64,000 nucleotides of DNA from NCBI RefSeq assembly GCF_037975245.1, contig NC_092562.1:20349054-20413053 (forward strand), read 5' to 3'. The DNA is from Apostichopus japonicus. Taxonomy: Eukaryota; Echinodermata; Holothuroidea; Aspidochirotida; Stichopodidae. This document shows, piece by piece, positions 11,801-25,600 of this stretch. A program made the position numbers and the translations under genes. The notes beneath the pieces are model-generated. The model did not search any database. It had not been told where the DNA came from and worked only from the letters and a program-made list of their open reading frames with translations. Positions within the stretch are counted from its first letter, which is position 1. Each line of letters begins with the position of its first letter.

Positions 11801-14800
11801 ATGGCTTGGCGCACTGTACGAGCTGATGAGCGAGGCTCTCTTTTGCATCGGTGGTTCGAACCCCCGGTGATGACGTCTTTTGCCGATCTTTTACAGCGAG
11901 TGCCTACATGGGGAGCTGTAAGTATTAGTTAATCGACCTAATATCTCAGTCCATACAGTGGCGCGATGGCTTGGCGCACTGTACGAGCTGATGAGCGAGG
12001 CTCTCTTTTGCATCGGTGGTTCGAACACCCGTTGATGACGTCTTTTGCCGATCTTTTACAGCGAGTGCCTACATGGGGAGCTGTAAGTATTAGTTAATCG
12101 ACCTAATATCTCAGTCCATACAGTGGCGCGATGGCTTGTCGCACTGTACGAGCTGATGAGCGAGGCTCTCTTTTGCATCGGTGGTTCGAACACCCGGTGA
12201 TGACGTCTTTTGCCGATCTTTTACAGCGAGTGCCTACATGGGGAGCTGTAAGTATTAGTTGATCGACCTAATATCTCAGTCCATACAGTGGCGCGATGGC
12301 TTGGCGCACTGTACGAGCTGATGAGCGAGGCTCTCTTTTGCATCGGTGGTTCGAACCCCCGGTGATGACGTCTTTTGCCGATCTTTTACAGCGAGTGCCT
12401 ACATGGGGAGCTGTAAGTATTAGTTAATCGACCTAATATCTCAGTCCATACAGTGGCGCGATGGCTTGGCGCACTGTACGAGCTGATGAGCGAGGCTCTC
12501 TTTTGCATCGGTGGTTCGTACCCCCGGTGATGACGTCTTTTGCCGATCTTTTACAGCGAGTGCCTACATGGGGAGCTGTAAGTATTAGTTAATCGACCTA
12601 ATATCTCAGTCCATACAGTGGCGCGATGGCTTGGCGCACTGTACGAGCTGATGAGCGAGGCTCTCTTTTGCATCGGTGGTTCGAACACCCGGTGATGACG
12701 TCTTTTGCCGATCTTTTACAGCGAGTGCCTACATGGGGAGCTGTAAGTATAAGTTAATCGACCTAATATCTCAGTCCATACAGTGGCGCGATGGCTTGGC
12801 GCACTGTACGAGCTGATGAGCGAGGCTCTCTTTTGCATCGGTGGTTCGAACCCCGGTGATGACGTCTTTTGCCGATCTTTTACAGCGAGTGCCTACACGG
12901 GGAGCTGTAAGTATCAGTTAATCGACCTAATAACTCAGTCCATACAGTGGCGCGATGGCTTGGCGCACTGTACGAGCTGATGAGTTAGACTCTCTTTTGC
13001 ATCGGTGGTTCGAACCCCGGTGGTGACGTCTTTTGCCGATCTTTTACAGCACGTGCCTACACGGGGAGCTGTAAGTATCAGTTAATCCACCTAATATCTC
13101 AGTCCATACAGTGGCGCGATGGCTTGGCGCACTGTACGAGCTGATGAGTTAGACTCTCTTTTGCATCCGTGGTTCGAACCCCGGTGGTGACGTCGTTTAC
13201 AGATCTTTTACAGCACGTGCCTACATGGGGAGCTGTAAGTATTAGTTAATCGACCTAATATCTCAGTCCATACAGTGGCGCGATGGCTTGGCGCACTGTA
13301 CGAGCTGATGAGCGAGGCTCTCTTTTGCATCGGTGGTTCGAACACCCGGTGATGACGTCTTTTGCCGATCTTTTACAGCGAGTGCCTACATGGGGAGCTG
13401 TAAGTATTAGTTAATCGACCTAATATCTCAGTCCATACAGTGGCGCGATGGCTTGGCCCACTGTACGAGCTGATGAGCGAGGCTCTCTTTTGCATCGGTG
13501 GTTCGAACACCCGGTGATGACGTCTTTTGCCGATCTTTTACAGCGAGTGCCTACATGGGGAGCTGTAAGTATTAGTTAATCGACCTAATATCTCAGTCCA
13601 TACAGTGGCGCGATGGCTTGGCGCACTGTACGAGCTGATGAGCGAGGCTCTCTTTTGCATCGGTGGTTCGAACACCCGGTGATGACGTCTTTTGCCGATC
13701 TTTTACAGCGAGTGCCTACATGGGGAGCTGTAAGTATTAGTTAATCGACCTAATAACTCAGTCCATACAGTGGCGCGATTGGCTTGGCGCACTGTACGAG
13801 CTGATGAGTTAGACTCTCTTTTGCATCGGTGGTTCGAACCCCGGTGGTGACGTCTTTTGCCGATCTTTTACAGCACGTGCCTACACGGGGAGCTGTAAGT
13901 ATCAGTTAATCCACCTAATATCTCAGCCCATACAGTGGCGCGATGGCTTGGCGCACTGTACGAGCTGATGAGTTAGACTCTCTTTTGCATCCGTGGTTCG
14001 AACCCCGGTGGTGACGTCGTTTGCCGATCTTTTACAGCACGTGCCTACATGGGGAGCTGTAAGTATTAGTTAATCGACCTAATATCTCAGTCCATACAGT
14101 GGCGCGATGGCTTGGCGCACTGTACGAGCTGATGAGCGAGGCTCTCTTTTGCATCGGTGGTTCGAACACCCGGTGATGACGTCTTTTGCCGATCTTTTAC
14201 AGCGAGTGCCTACATGGGGAGCTGTAAGTATTAGTTAATCCACCTAATATCTCAGTCCATACAGTGGCGCGATGGCTTGGCGCACTGTACGAGCTGATGA
14301 GCGAGGCTCTCTTTTGCATCGGTGGTTCGAACACCCGGTGATGACGTCTTTTGCCGATCTTTTACAGCGAGTGCCTACATGGGGAGCTGTAAGTATTAGT
14401 TAATCGACCTAATATCTCAGTCCATACAGTGGCGCGATGGCTTGGCGCACTGTACGAGCTGATGAGCGAGGCTCTCTTTTGCATCGGTGGTTCGAACACC
14501 CGGTGATGACGTCTTTTGCCGATCTTTTACAGCGAGTGCCTACATGGGGAGCTGTAAGTATTAGTTAATCGACCTAATAACTCAGTCCATACAGTGGCGC
14601 GATGGCTTGGCGCACTGTACGAGCTGATGAGCGAGGCTCTCTTTTGCATCGGTGGTTCGAACACCCGGTGATGACGTCTTTTGCCGATCTTTTACAGCGA
14701 GTGCCTACATGGGGAGCTGTAAGTATTAGTTAATCGACCTAATAACTCAGTCCATACAGTGGCGCGATGGCTTGGCGCACTGTACGAGCTGATGAGCGAG

Positions 14801-17766
14801 GCTCTCTTTTGCATCGGTGGTTCGAACACCCGGTGATGACGTCTTTTGCCGATCTTTTACAGCGAGTGCCTACATGGGGAGCTGTAAGTATTAGTTAATC
14901 CACCTAATATCTCAGTCCATACAGTGGCGCGATGGCTTGGCGCACTGTACGAGCTGATGAGCGAGGCTCTCTTTTGCATCGGTGGTTCGAACACCCGGTG
15001 ATGACGTCTTTTGCCGATCTTTTACAGCGAGTGCCTACATGGGGAGCTGTAAGTATTAGTTAATCGACCTAATATCTCAGTCCATACAGTGGCGCGATGG
15101 CTTGGCGCACTGTACGAGCTGATGAGCGAGGCTCTCTTTTGCATCGGTGGTTCGAACACCCGGTGATGACGTCTTTTGCCGATCTTTTACAGCGAGTGCC
15201 TACATGGGGAGCTGTAAGTATTAGTTAATCGACCTAATAACTCAGTCCATACAGTGGCGCGATGGCTTGGCGCACTGTACGAGCTGATGAGCGAGGCTCT
15301 CTTTTGCATCGGTGGTTCGAACACCCGGTGATGACGTCTTTTGCCGATCTTTTACAGCGAGTGCCTACATGGGGAGCTGTAAGTATTAGTTAATCGACCT
15401 AATAACTCAGTCCATACAGTGGCGCGATGGCTTGGCGCACTGTACGAGCTGATGAGCGAGGCTCTCTTTTGCATCGGTGGTTCGAACACCCGGTGATGAC
15501 GTCTTTTGCCGATCTTTTACAGCGAGTGCCTACATGGGGAGCTGTAAGTATTAGTTAATCGACCTAATAACTCAGTCCATACAGTGGCGCGATGGCTTGG
15601 CGCACTGTACGAGCTGATGAGCGAGGCTCTCTTTTGCATCGGTGGTTCGAACACCCGGTGATGACGTCTTTTGCCGATCTTTTACAGCGAGTGCGTACAT
15701 GGGGAGCTGTAAGTATTAGTTAATCGACCTAATAACTCAGTCCCTACAGTGGCGCGATGGCTTGGCGCACTGTACGAGCTGATGAGCGAGGCTCTCTTTT
15801 GCATCGGTGGTTCGAACACCCGGTGATGACGTCTTTTGCCGATCTTTTACAGCGAGTGCCTACATGGGGAGCTGTAAGTATTAGTTAATCGACCTAATAT
15901 CTCAGTCCCTACAGTGGCGCGATGGCTTGGCGCACTGTACGAGCTGATGAGCGAGGCTCTCTTTTGCATCGGTGGTTCGAACACCCGGTGATGACGTCTT
16001 TTGCCGATCTTTTACAGCGAGTGCCTACATGGGGAGCTGTAAGTATTAGTTAATCGACCTAATAACTCAGTCCATAGAGTGGCGCGATGGCTTCGCGCAC
16101 TGTACGAGATGATGAGCGAGGCTCTCTTTTGCATCGGTGGTTCGAACACCCGGTGATGACGTCTTTTGCCGATCTTTTACAGCGAGTGCCTACATGGGGA
16201 GCTGTAAGTATTAATGAATCGACCTAATAACTCAGTCCATACAGTGGCGCGATGGCTTGGCGCACTGTACGAGCTGATAAGCGAGGCTCTCTTTTGCATC
16301 GGTGGTTCGAACACCCGGTGATGACGTCTTTTGCCGATCTTTTACAGCGAGTGCCTACATGGGGAGCTGTAAGTATTAGTTAATCGACCTAATATCTCAG
16401 TCCATACAGTGGCGCGATGGCTTGGCGCACTGTACGAGCTGATGAGCGAGGCTCTCTTTTGCATCGGTGGTTCGAACACCCGGTGATGACGTCTTTTGCC
16501 GATCTTTTACAGCGAGTGCCTACATGGGGAGCTGTAAGTATTAGTGAATCGACCTAATAACTCAGTCCATACAGTGGCGCGATGGCTTGGCGCACTGTAC
16601 GAGCTGATGAGCGAGGCTCTCTTTTGCATCGGTGGTTCGAACACCCGGTGATGACGTCTTTTGCCGATCTTTTACAGCGAGTGCCTACATGGGGAGCTGT
16701 AAGTATTAGTGAATCCACCTAATATCTCAGTCCATACAGTGGCGCGATTGCTTGGCGCACTGTACGAGCTGATGAGCGAGGCTCTCTTTTGCATCGGTGG
16801 TTCGAACCCCCGGTGATGACGTCTTTTGCCGATCTTTTACAGCGAGTGCCTACATGGGGAGCTGTAAGTATTAGTTAATCGACCTAATATCTCAGTCCAT
16901 ACAGTGGCGCGATGGCTTGGCGCACTGTACGAGCTGATGAGCGAGGCTCTCTTTTGCATCGGTGGTTCGAACACCCGGTGATGACGTCATTTGCCGATCT
17001 TTTACAGCGAGTGCCTACATGGGGAGCTGTAAGTATTAGTTAATCGACCTAATATCTCAGTCCATACAGTGGCGCGATGGCTTGGCGCACTGTACGAGCT
17101 GATGAGCGAGGCTCTCTTTTGCATCGGTGGTTCGAACACCCGGTGATGACGTCTTTTGCCGATCTTTTACAGCGAGTGCCTACATGGGGAGCTGTAAGTA
17201 TTAGTTAATCGACCTAATATCTCAGTCCATACAGTGGCGCGATGGCTTGGCGCACTGTACGAGCTGATGAGCGAGGCTCTCTTTTGCATCGGTGGTTCGA
17301 ACCCCCGGTGATGACGTCTTTTGCCGATCTTTTACAGCGAGTGCCTACATGGGGAGCTGTAAGTATTAGTTAATCGACCTAATAACTCAGTCCATACAGT
17401 GGCGCGATGGCTTGGCGCACTGTACGAGCTGATGAGCGAGGCTCTCTTTTGCATCGGTGGTTCGAACCCCCGGTGATGACGTCTTTTGCCGATCTTTTAC
17501 AGCGAGTGCCTACATGGGGAGCTGTAAGTATTAATGAATCGACCTAATTACTCAGTCCATACAGTGGCGCGATGGCTTGGCGCACTGTACGAGCTGATGA
17601 GCGAGGCTCTCTTTTGCATCGGTGGTTCGAACCCCCGGTGATGACGTCTTTGGCCGATCTTTTACAGCGAGTGCCTACATGGGGAGCTGTAAGTATTAGT
17701 TAATCGACCTAATATCTCAGTCCATACAGCGGCGCGATGGCTTGGCGCACTGTACGAGCTGATGAG
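8825..17766 (+). repeat. Higher-order repeat, copy 2 (about 54 monomers, ~8.9 kb)
   Basis: Matches copy 1 at +7,751 up to about 14,58x, then at +8,906 to the end. Markers at +8,906: CATAGAGTGG 7165/16071, CGATTGCTTGG 7841/16747, GTCATTTGCC 8081/16987, AATTACTC 8641/17547 and CAGCGGCG 8821/17727. The 1,155-bp difference is seven extra monomers. The match ends near 17,767, where GAGAGAG replaces GAGCGAG. Confidence 0.9.
14582..15741 (+). repeat. Seven-monomer expansion inside HOR copy 2
   Basis: Register relative to copy 1 jumps from +7,751 to +8,906 across this stretch, so 1,155 bp (7 x 165) are additional. The marker ATCCACC occurs once in copy 1 (about 6,488) but twice here (about 14,238 and 14,898, 660 bp apart). 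This is typical of unequal crossing-over or slippage by whole monomers. Exact breakpoints cannot be set between near-identical units. Confidence 0.8.
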
Positions 17767-20700
17767 AGAGGCTCTCTTTTGCATCGGTGGTTCGAATCCC
17801 CGGTGATGACGTCGTTTGCCGATCTTTTACAGCGAGTGCCTACATGGGGAGCTGTAAGTATTAGTTAATCGACCTAATACCTCAGTCCATACAGTGGCGC
17901 GATGGCTTGGCGCACTGTACGAGCTGATGAGCGAGGCTCTCTTTTGCATCGGTGGTTCGAACACCCGGTGATGACGTCTTTTGCCGATCTTTTACAGCGA
18001 GTGCCTACATGGGGAGCTGTAAGTATTAATGAATCCACCTAATATCTCAGTCCATACAGTGGCGCGATGGCTTGGCGCACTGTACGAGCTGATGAGCGAG
18101 GCTCTCTTTTGCATCGGTGGTTCGAATCCCCGGTGATGAAGTCTTTTGCCGATCTTTTACAGCGAGTGCCTACATGGGGAGCTGTAAGTATTAGTTAATC
18201 GACCTAATACCTCAGTCCATACAGTGGCGCGATGGCTTGGCGCACTGTACGAGCTGATGAGCGAGGCTCTCTTTTGCATCGGTGGTTCGAACACCCGGTG
18301 ATGACGTCTTTTGCCGATCTTTTTCAGCGAGTGCCTACATGGGGAGCTGTAAGTATTAGTTAATCCACCTAATATCTCAGTCCATACAGTGGCGCGATGG
18401 CTTGGCACACTGTACGAGCTGATGAGCGAGGCTCTCTTTTGCATCGGTGGTTCGAATCCCCGGTGATGACGTCTTTTGCCGATCTTTTACAGCGAGTGCC
18501 TACATGGGGAGCTGTAAGTATTAGTTAATCCACCTAATATCTCAGTCCATACAGTGGCGCGATGGCTTGGCGCACTGTACGAGCTGATGAGCGAGGCTCT
18601 CTTTTGCATCGGTGGTTCAAACACCCGGTGATGACGTCTTTTGCCGATCTTTTACATCTTTTACAGCGAGTGCCTACATGGGGAGCTGTAAGTATTAGTT
18701 AATCCACCTAATATCTCAGTCCATACAGTGGCGCGATGGCTTGGCGCACTGTACGAGCTGATGAGCGAGGCTCTCTTTTGCATCGGTGGTTCGAATCCCC
18801 GGTGATGACGTCTTTTGCCGATCTTTTACAGCGAGTGCCTACATGGGGAGCTGTAAGTATTAGTTAATCGACCTAATACCTCAGTCCATACAGTGGCGCG
18901 ATGGCTTGGCGCACTGTACGAGCTGATGAGCGAGGCTCTCTTTTGCATCGGTGGTTCGAACACCCGGTGATGACGTCTTTTGCCGATCTTTTTCAGCGAG
19001 TGCCTACATGGGGAGCTGTAAGTATTAGTTAATCCACCTAATATCTCAGTCCATACAGTGGCGCGATGGCTTGGCGCACTGTACGAGCTGATGAGCGAGG
19101 CTCTCTTTTGCATCGGTGGTTCGAATCCCCGGTGATGACGTCTTTTGCCGATCTTTTACAGCGAGTGCCTACATGGGGAGCTGTAAGTATTAATTAATCC
19201 ACCTAATATCTCAGTCCATACAGTGGCGCGATGGCTTGGCGCACTGTACGAGCTGATGAGCGAGGCTCTCTTTTGCATCGGTGGTTCGAACACCCGGTGA
19301 TGACGTCTTTTGCCGATCTTTTACATCTTTTACAGCGAGTGCCTACATGGGGAGCTGTAAGTATTAGTTAATCCACCTAATATCTCAGTCCATACAGTGG
19401 CGCGATGGCTTGGCGCACTGTACGAGCTGATGAGCGATGCTCTCTTTTGCATCGGTGGTTCGAACACCCGATGATGACGTCTTTTGCCCATCTTTTACAG
19501 CGAGTGCCTACATAAGGAGCTGTAAGTATTAGTTAATCGACCTAATATCTCAGTCCATACAGTGGCGCGATGGCTTAACGCACTGTACGAGCTGATGAGC
19601 GAGGCTTTCTTTTGCATCGGTGGTTCGAATCCCCGGTGATGACGTCTTTTGCCGATCTTTTACAGCGAGTGCCTACATGGGCAGCTGTAAGTATTAGTTA
19701 ATCGACCTAATAACTCAGTCCATACAGTGGCGCGATGGCTTGGCGCACTGTACGAGCTGATGAGCGAGGCTCTCTTTTGCATCGGTGGTTCGAATCCCCG
19801 GTGATGACGTCTTTTGCCGATCTTTTACAGCAAGTGCCTACATGGGGAGCTGTAAGTATTAGTTAATCGACCTAATACCTCAGTCCATACAGTGGCGCGA
19901 TGGCTTGGCGCACTGTACGAGCTGATGAGCGAGGCTCTCTTTTGCATCGGTGGTTCGAACACCCGGTGATGACGTCTTTTGCCGATCTTTTACAGCGAGT
20001 GCCTACATGGGGAGCTGTAAGTATTAGTTAATCGACCTAATATCTCAGTCCATACAGTGGCGCGATGGCTTGGCGCACTGTACGAGCTGATGAGCGAGGC
20101 TCTCTTTTGCATCGGTGGTTCGAACACCCGGTGATGACGTCTTTTGCCGATCTTTTACAGCGAGTGCCTACATGGGGAGCTGTAAGTATTAGTTAATCGA
20201 CCTAATATCTCAGTCCATACAGTGGCGCGATGGCTTGGCGCACTGTACGAGCTGATGAGCGAGGCTCTCTTTTGCATCGGTGGTTCGAACACCCGGTGAT
20301 GACGTCTTTTGCCGATCTTTTACAGCGAGTGCCTACATGGGGAGCTGTAAGTATTAGTTAATCGACCTAATACCTCAGTCCATACAGTGGCGCGATGGCT
20401 TGGCGCACTGTACGAGCTGATGAGCGAGGCTCTCTTTTGCATCGGTGGTTCGAACACCCGGTGATGACGTCTTTTGCCGATCTTTTTCAGCGAGTGCCTA
20501 CATGGGGAGCTGTAAGTATTAGTTAATCCACCTAATATCTCAGTCCATACAGTGGCGCGATCTCTTGGCACACTGTACGAGCTGATGAGCGAGGCTCTCT
20601 TTTGCATCGGTGGTTCGAATCCCCGGTGATGACGTCTTTTGCCGATCTTTTACAGCGAGTGCCTACATGGGGAGCTGTAAGTATTAGTTAATCCACCTAA

Positions 20701-22615
20701 TATCTCAGTCCATACAGTGGCGCGATGGCTTGGCGCACTGTACGAGCTGATGAGCGAGGCTCTCTTTTGCATCGGTGGTTCGAACACCCGGTGATGACGT
20801 CTTTTGCCGATCTTTTACATCTTTTACAGCGAGTGCCTACATGGGGATCTGTAAGTATTAGTTAATCCACCTAATATCTCAGTCCATACAGTGGCGCGAT
20901 GGCTTGGCGCACTGTACGAGCTGATGAGCGAGGCTCTCTTTTGCATCGGTGGTTCGAATCCCCGGTGATGACGTCTTTTGCCGATCTTTTACAGCGAGTG
21001 CCTACATGGGGAGCTGTAAGTATTAGTTAATCGACCTAATACCTCAGTCCATACAGTGGCGCGATGGCTTGGCGCACTGTACGAGCTGATGAGCGAGGCT
21101 CTCTTTTGCATCGGTGGTTCGAACACCCGGTGATGACGTCTTTTGGAGATCTTTTTCAGCGAGTGCCTACATGGGGAGCTGTAAGTATTAGTTAATCCAC
21201 CTAATATCTCAGTCCATACAGTGGCGCGATGGCTTGGCGCACTGTACGAGCTGATGAGCGAGGCTCTCTTTTGCATCGGTGGTTCGAATCCCCGGTGATG
21301 ACGTCTTTTGCCGATCTTTTACAGCGAGTGCCTACATGGGGAGCTGTAAGTATTAATTAATCCACCTAATATCTCAGTCCATACAGTGGCGCGATGGCTT
21401 GGCGCACTGTACGAGCTGATGAGCGAGGCTCTCTTTTGCATCGGTGGTTCGAACACCCGGTGATGACGTCTTTTGCCGATCTTTTACATCTTTTACAGCG
21501 AGTGCCTACATGGGGAGCTGTAAGTATTAGTTAATCCACCTAATATCTCAGTCCATACAGTGGCGCGATGGCTTGGCGCACTGTACGAGCTGATGAGCGA
21601 TGCTCTCTTTTGCATCGGTGGTTCGAACACCCGATGATGACGTCTTTTGCCCATCTTTTACAGCGAGTGCCTACATAAGGAGCTGTAAGTATTAGTTAAT
21701 CGACCTAATATCTCAGTCCATACAGTGGCGCGATGGCTTGGCGCACTGTACGAGCTGATGAGCGAGGCTTTCTTTTGCATCGGTGGTTCGAATCCCCGGT
21801 GATGACGTCTTTTGCCGATCTTTTACAGCGAGTGCCTACATGGGCAGCTGTAAGTATTAGTTAATCGACCTAATAACTCAGTCCATACAGTGGCGCGATG
21901 GCTTGGCGCACTGTACGAGCTGATGAGCGAGGCTCTCTTTTGCATCGGTGGTTCGAATCCCCGGTGATGACGTCTTTTGCCGATCTTTTACAGCAAGTGC
22001 CTACATGGGGAGCTGTAAGTATTAGTTAATCGACCTAATACCTCAGTCCATACAGTGGCGCGATGGCTTGGCGCACTGTACGAGCTGATGAGCGAGGCTC
22101 TCTTTTGCATCGGTGGTTCGAACACCCGGTGATGACGTCTTTTGCCGATCTTTTACAGCGAGTGCCTACATGGGGAGCTGTAAGTATTAGTTAATCGACC
22201 TAATATCTCAGTCCATACAGTGGCGCGATGGCTTGGCGCACTGTACGAGCTGATGAGCGAGGCTCTCTTTTGCATCGGTGGTTCGAACACCCGGTGATGA
22301 CGTCTTTTGCCGATCTTTTACAGCGAGTGCCTACATGGGGAGCTGTAAGTATTAGTTAATCGACCTAATATCTCAGTCCATACAGTGGCGCGATGGCTTG
22401 GCGCACTGTACGAGCTGATGAGCGAGGCTCTCTTTTGCATCGGTGGTTCGAACACCCGGTGATGACGTCTTTTGCCGATCTTTTACAGCGAGTGCCTACA
22501 TGGGGAGCTGTAAGTATTAGTTAATCGACCTAATAACTCAGTCCATACAGTGGCGCGATGGCTTGGCGCACTGTACGAGCTGATGAGCGAGGCTCTCTTT
22601 TGCATCGGTGGTTCG
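17767..22615 (+). repeat. 13-monomer HOR region (2,163-bp period) with 9-bp-expanded units
   Basis: Markers recur at 2,163 bp: antisense chance ORFs 18157/20320 and 18826/20989, CATAAGGAGC 19511/21674, GCAGCTG 19681/21844 and CAAGTGCC 19831/21994. Within each copy a 669-bp subunit repeats (four monomers plus 9 bp). Thirteen units plus two 9-bp insertions give 2,163. Units in which CTTTTACAG became CTTTTTCAG lose the one antisense stop codon per unit, which explains the 95-codon antisense frames. Confidence 0.85.
18647..18664 (+). repeat. 9-bp tandem duplication of ATCTTTTAC at the acceptor-like site
   Basis: ATCTTTTAC is doubled directly before AG. The same event sits at 19316-19333, 20810-20827 and 21479-21496, so one duplication was amplified by the HOR process. 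It doubles the polypyrimidine part of the splice-acceptor-like motif. Confidence 0.9.
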
Positions 22616-25600
22616 AATCCCCGATGATGACGTCTTTTGCCGATTTTTTACAGCGAGTGCCTACATGGGGAGCTGTAAGTATTAGTGAATCGACCTAATA
22701 TCTCAGTCCATACAGTGGCGCGATGGCTTGGCGCACTGTACGAGCTGATGAGCGAGGCTCTCTTTTGCATCGGTGGTTCGAACACCCGGTGATGACGTCT
22801 TTTGCCGATCTTTTACAGCGAGTGCCTACATGGGGAGCTGTAAGTATTAGTGAATCGACCTAATATCTCAGTCCATACAGTGGCGCGATGGCTTGGCGCA
22901 CTGTACGAGCTGATGAGCGAGGCTCTCTTTTGCATCGGTGGTTCGAACACCCGGTGATGACGTCTTTTGCCGGTCTTTTACAGCGAGTGCCTACATGGGG
23001 AGCTGTAACTATTAGTTAATCGACCTAATAACTCAGTCCATACAGTGGCGCGATGGCTTGGCGCACTGTACGAGCTGATGAGCGAGGCTCTCTTTTGCAT
23101 CGGTGGTTCGAACACCCGGTGATGACGTCTTTTGCCGATCTTTTACAGCGACTGCCTACATGGGGAGCTGTAAGTATTAGTTAATCGACCTAATAACTCA
23201 GTCCATACAGTGGCGCGATGGCTTGGCGCACTGTACGAGCTGATGAGAGAGGCTCTCTTTTGCATCGGTGGTTCGAATCCCCGGTGATGACGTCTTGTGC
23301 CGATCTTTTACAGCGAGTGCCTACATGGGGAGCTGTAAGTATTAGTTAATAGACCTAATATCTCAGTCCATACAGTGGCGCGATGGCTTGGCGCACTGTA
23401 CGAGCTGATGATCGAGGCTCTCTTTTGCATCGGTGGTTCGAACACCCGGTGATGACGTCTTTTGCCGATCTTTTACAGCACGTGCCTACACGGGGAGCTG
23501 TAAGTATTAGTTAATCCACCTAATATCTCAGTCCATACAGTGGCGCGATGGCTTGGCGCACTGTACGAGCTGATGATCGAGACTCTCTTTTGCATCCGTG
23601 GTTCGAACCCCGGTGGTGACGTCTTTTGCCGATCTTTTACAGCACGTGCCTACACGGGGAGCTGTAAGTATTAGTTAATCCACCTAATATCTCAGTCCTA
23701 CACGTGGCGCGATGGCTTGGCGCACTGTACGAGCTGATGATCGAGACTCTCTTTTGCATCCGTGGTTCGAACCCCGGTGGTGACGTCTTTTACCGATCTT
23801 TTACAGCACGTGCCTACACGGGGAGCTGTAAGTATTAGTTAATCCACCTAATATCTCAGTCCATACAGTGGCGCGATGGCTTGGCGCACTGTACGAGCTG
23901 GTGATCGAGACTCTCTTTTGCATCCGTGGTTCGAACCCCGGTGGTGACGTCTTTTGCCGATCTTTTACAGCACGTGCCTACATGGGGAGCTGTAAGTATT
24001 AGTTAATCGACCTAATATCTCAGTCCATACAGTAGCGCGATGGCTTGGCGCACTGTACGAGCTGATGAGCGAGGCTCTCTTTTGCATCGGTAGTTCGAAC
24101 ACCCGGTGATGACGTCTTTTGCCGATCTTTTACAGCGAGTGCCTACATGGGGAGCTGTAAGTATTAGTTAATCGACCTAATAACTCAGTCCATACAGTGG
24201 CGCGATGGCTTGGCGCACTGTACGAGCTGATGAGCGAGGCTCTCTTTTGCATCGGTGGTTCGAACACCCGGTGATGACGTCTTTTGCCGATCTTTTACAG
24301 CGAGTGCCTACATGGGGAGCTGTAAGTATTAGTTAATCGACCTAATATCTCAGTTCATACAGTGGCGCGATGGCTTGGCGCACTGTACGAGCTGATGAGC
24401 GAGGCTCTCTTTTGCATCGGTGGTTCGAACACCCGGTGATGACGTCTTTTGCCGATCTTTTACAGCGAGTGCCTACATGGGGAGCTGTAAGTATTAGTTA
24501 ATCGACCTAATATCTCAGTCCATACAGTGGCGCGATGGCTTGGCGCACTGTACGAGCTGATGAGCGAGGCTCTCTTTTGCATCGGTGGTTCGAACACCCG
24601 GTGATGACGTCTTTTGCCGATCTTTTACAGCGAGTGCCTACACGTTGAGCTGTAAGTATTAGTTAATCCACCTAATATCTCAGTCCATACAGTGGCGCGA
24701 TGGCTTGGCGCACTGTACGAGCTGATGATCGAGACTCTCTTTTGCATCCGTGGTTCGAACCCCGGTGGTGACGTCTTTTGCCGATCTTTTACAGTGAGTG
24801 CCTACACGGGGAGCTGTAAGTATTAGTTAATCCACCTAATATCTCAGTCCATACAGTGGCGCGATGGCTTGGCGCACTGTACGAGCTGATGAGCGAGGCT
24901 CTCTTTTGCATCGGTGGTTCGAACACCCGGTGGTGACGTCTTTTGCTTATCTTTTACAGCGAATGCCTACACGGGGAGCTGTAAGTATTAGTTAATCCAC
25001 CTAATATCTAAGTCCATACAGTGGCGCGATGGCTTGGCGCACTGTACGAGCTGATGAGCGAGGCTCTCTTTTCCATCGGTGGTTCGAACACCCGGTGATG
25101 ACGTCTTTTTCCGATCTTTTACAGCACGTGCCTACACGTTGAGCTGTAAGTATTAGTTAATCCACCTAATATCTCAGTCCATACAGTGGCGCGATGGCTT
25201 GGCGCACTGTACGAGCTGATGAGCGAGGCTCTATTTTGCATCGGTGGTTCGAACCCCGGTGGTGACGTCTTTTGCCGATCTTTTACAGCACGTGCCTACA
25301 CGGGGAGCTGTAAGTATTAGTTAATCCACCTAATATCTCAGTCCATACAGTGGCGCGATGGCTTGGCGCACTGTACGAGCTGATGATCGAGACTCTCTTT
25401 TGCATCCGTGGTTCGAACCCCGGTGGTGACGTCTTTTGCCGATCTTTTACAGTGAGTGCCTACACGGGGAGCTGTAAGTATTAGTTAATCCACCTAATAT
25501 CTCAGTCCATACAGTGGCGCGATTGCTTGGCGCACTGTACGAGCTGATGATCGAGACTCTCTTTTGCATCCGTGGTTCGAACCCCGGTGGTGACGTCTTT

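Noticed and set aside
18157-18444. 95-100-codon antisense ORFs repeating MQKRASLISSYS
   Set aside because: The antisense frame has only one stop per 165-bp unit (TAA in CTGTAAAAG). A single base change opens two units. A 165-bp period divisible by three explains the periodic peptide.
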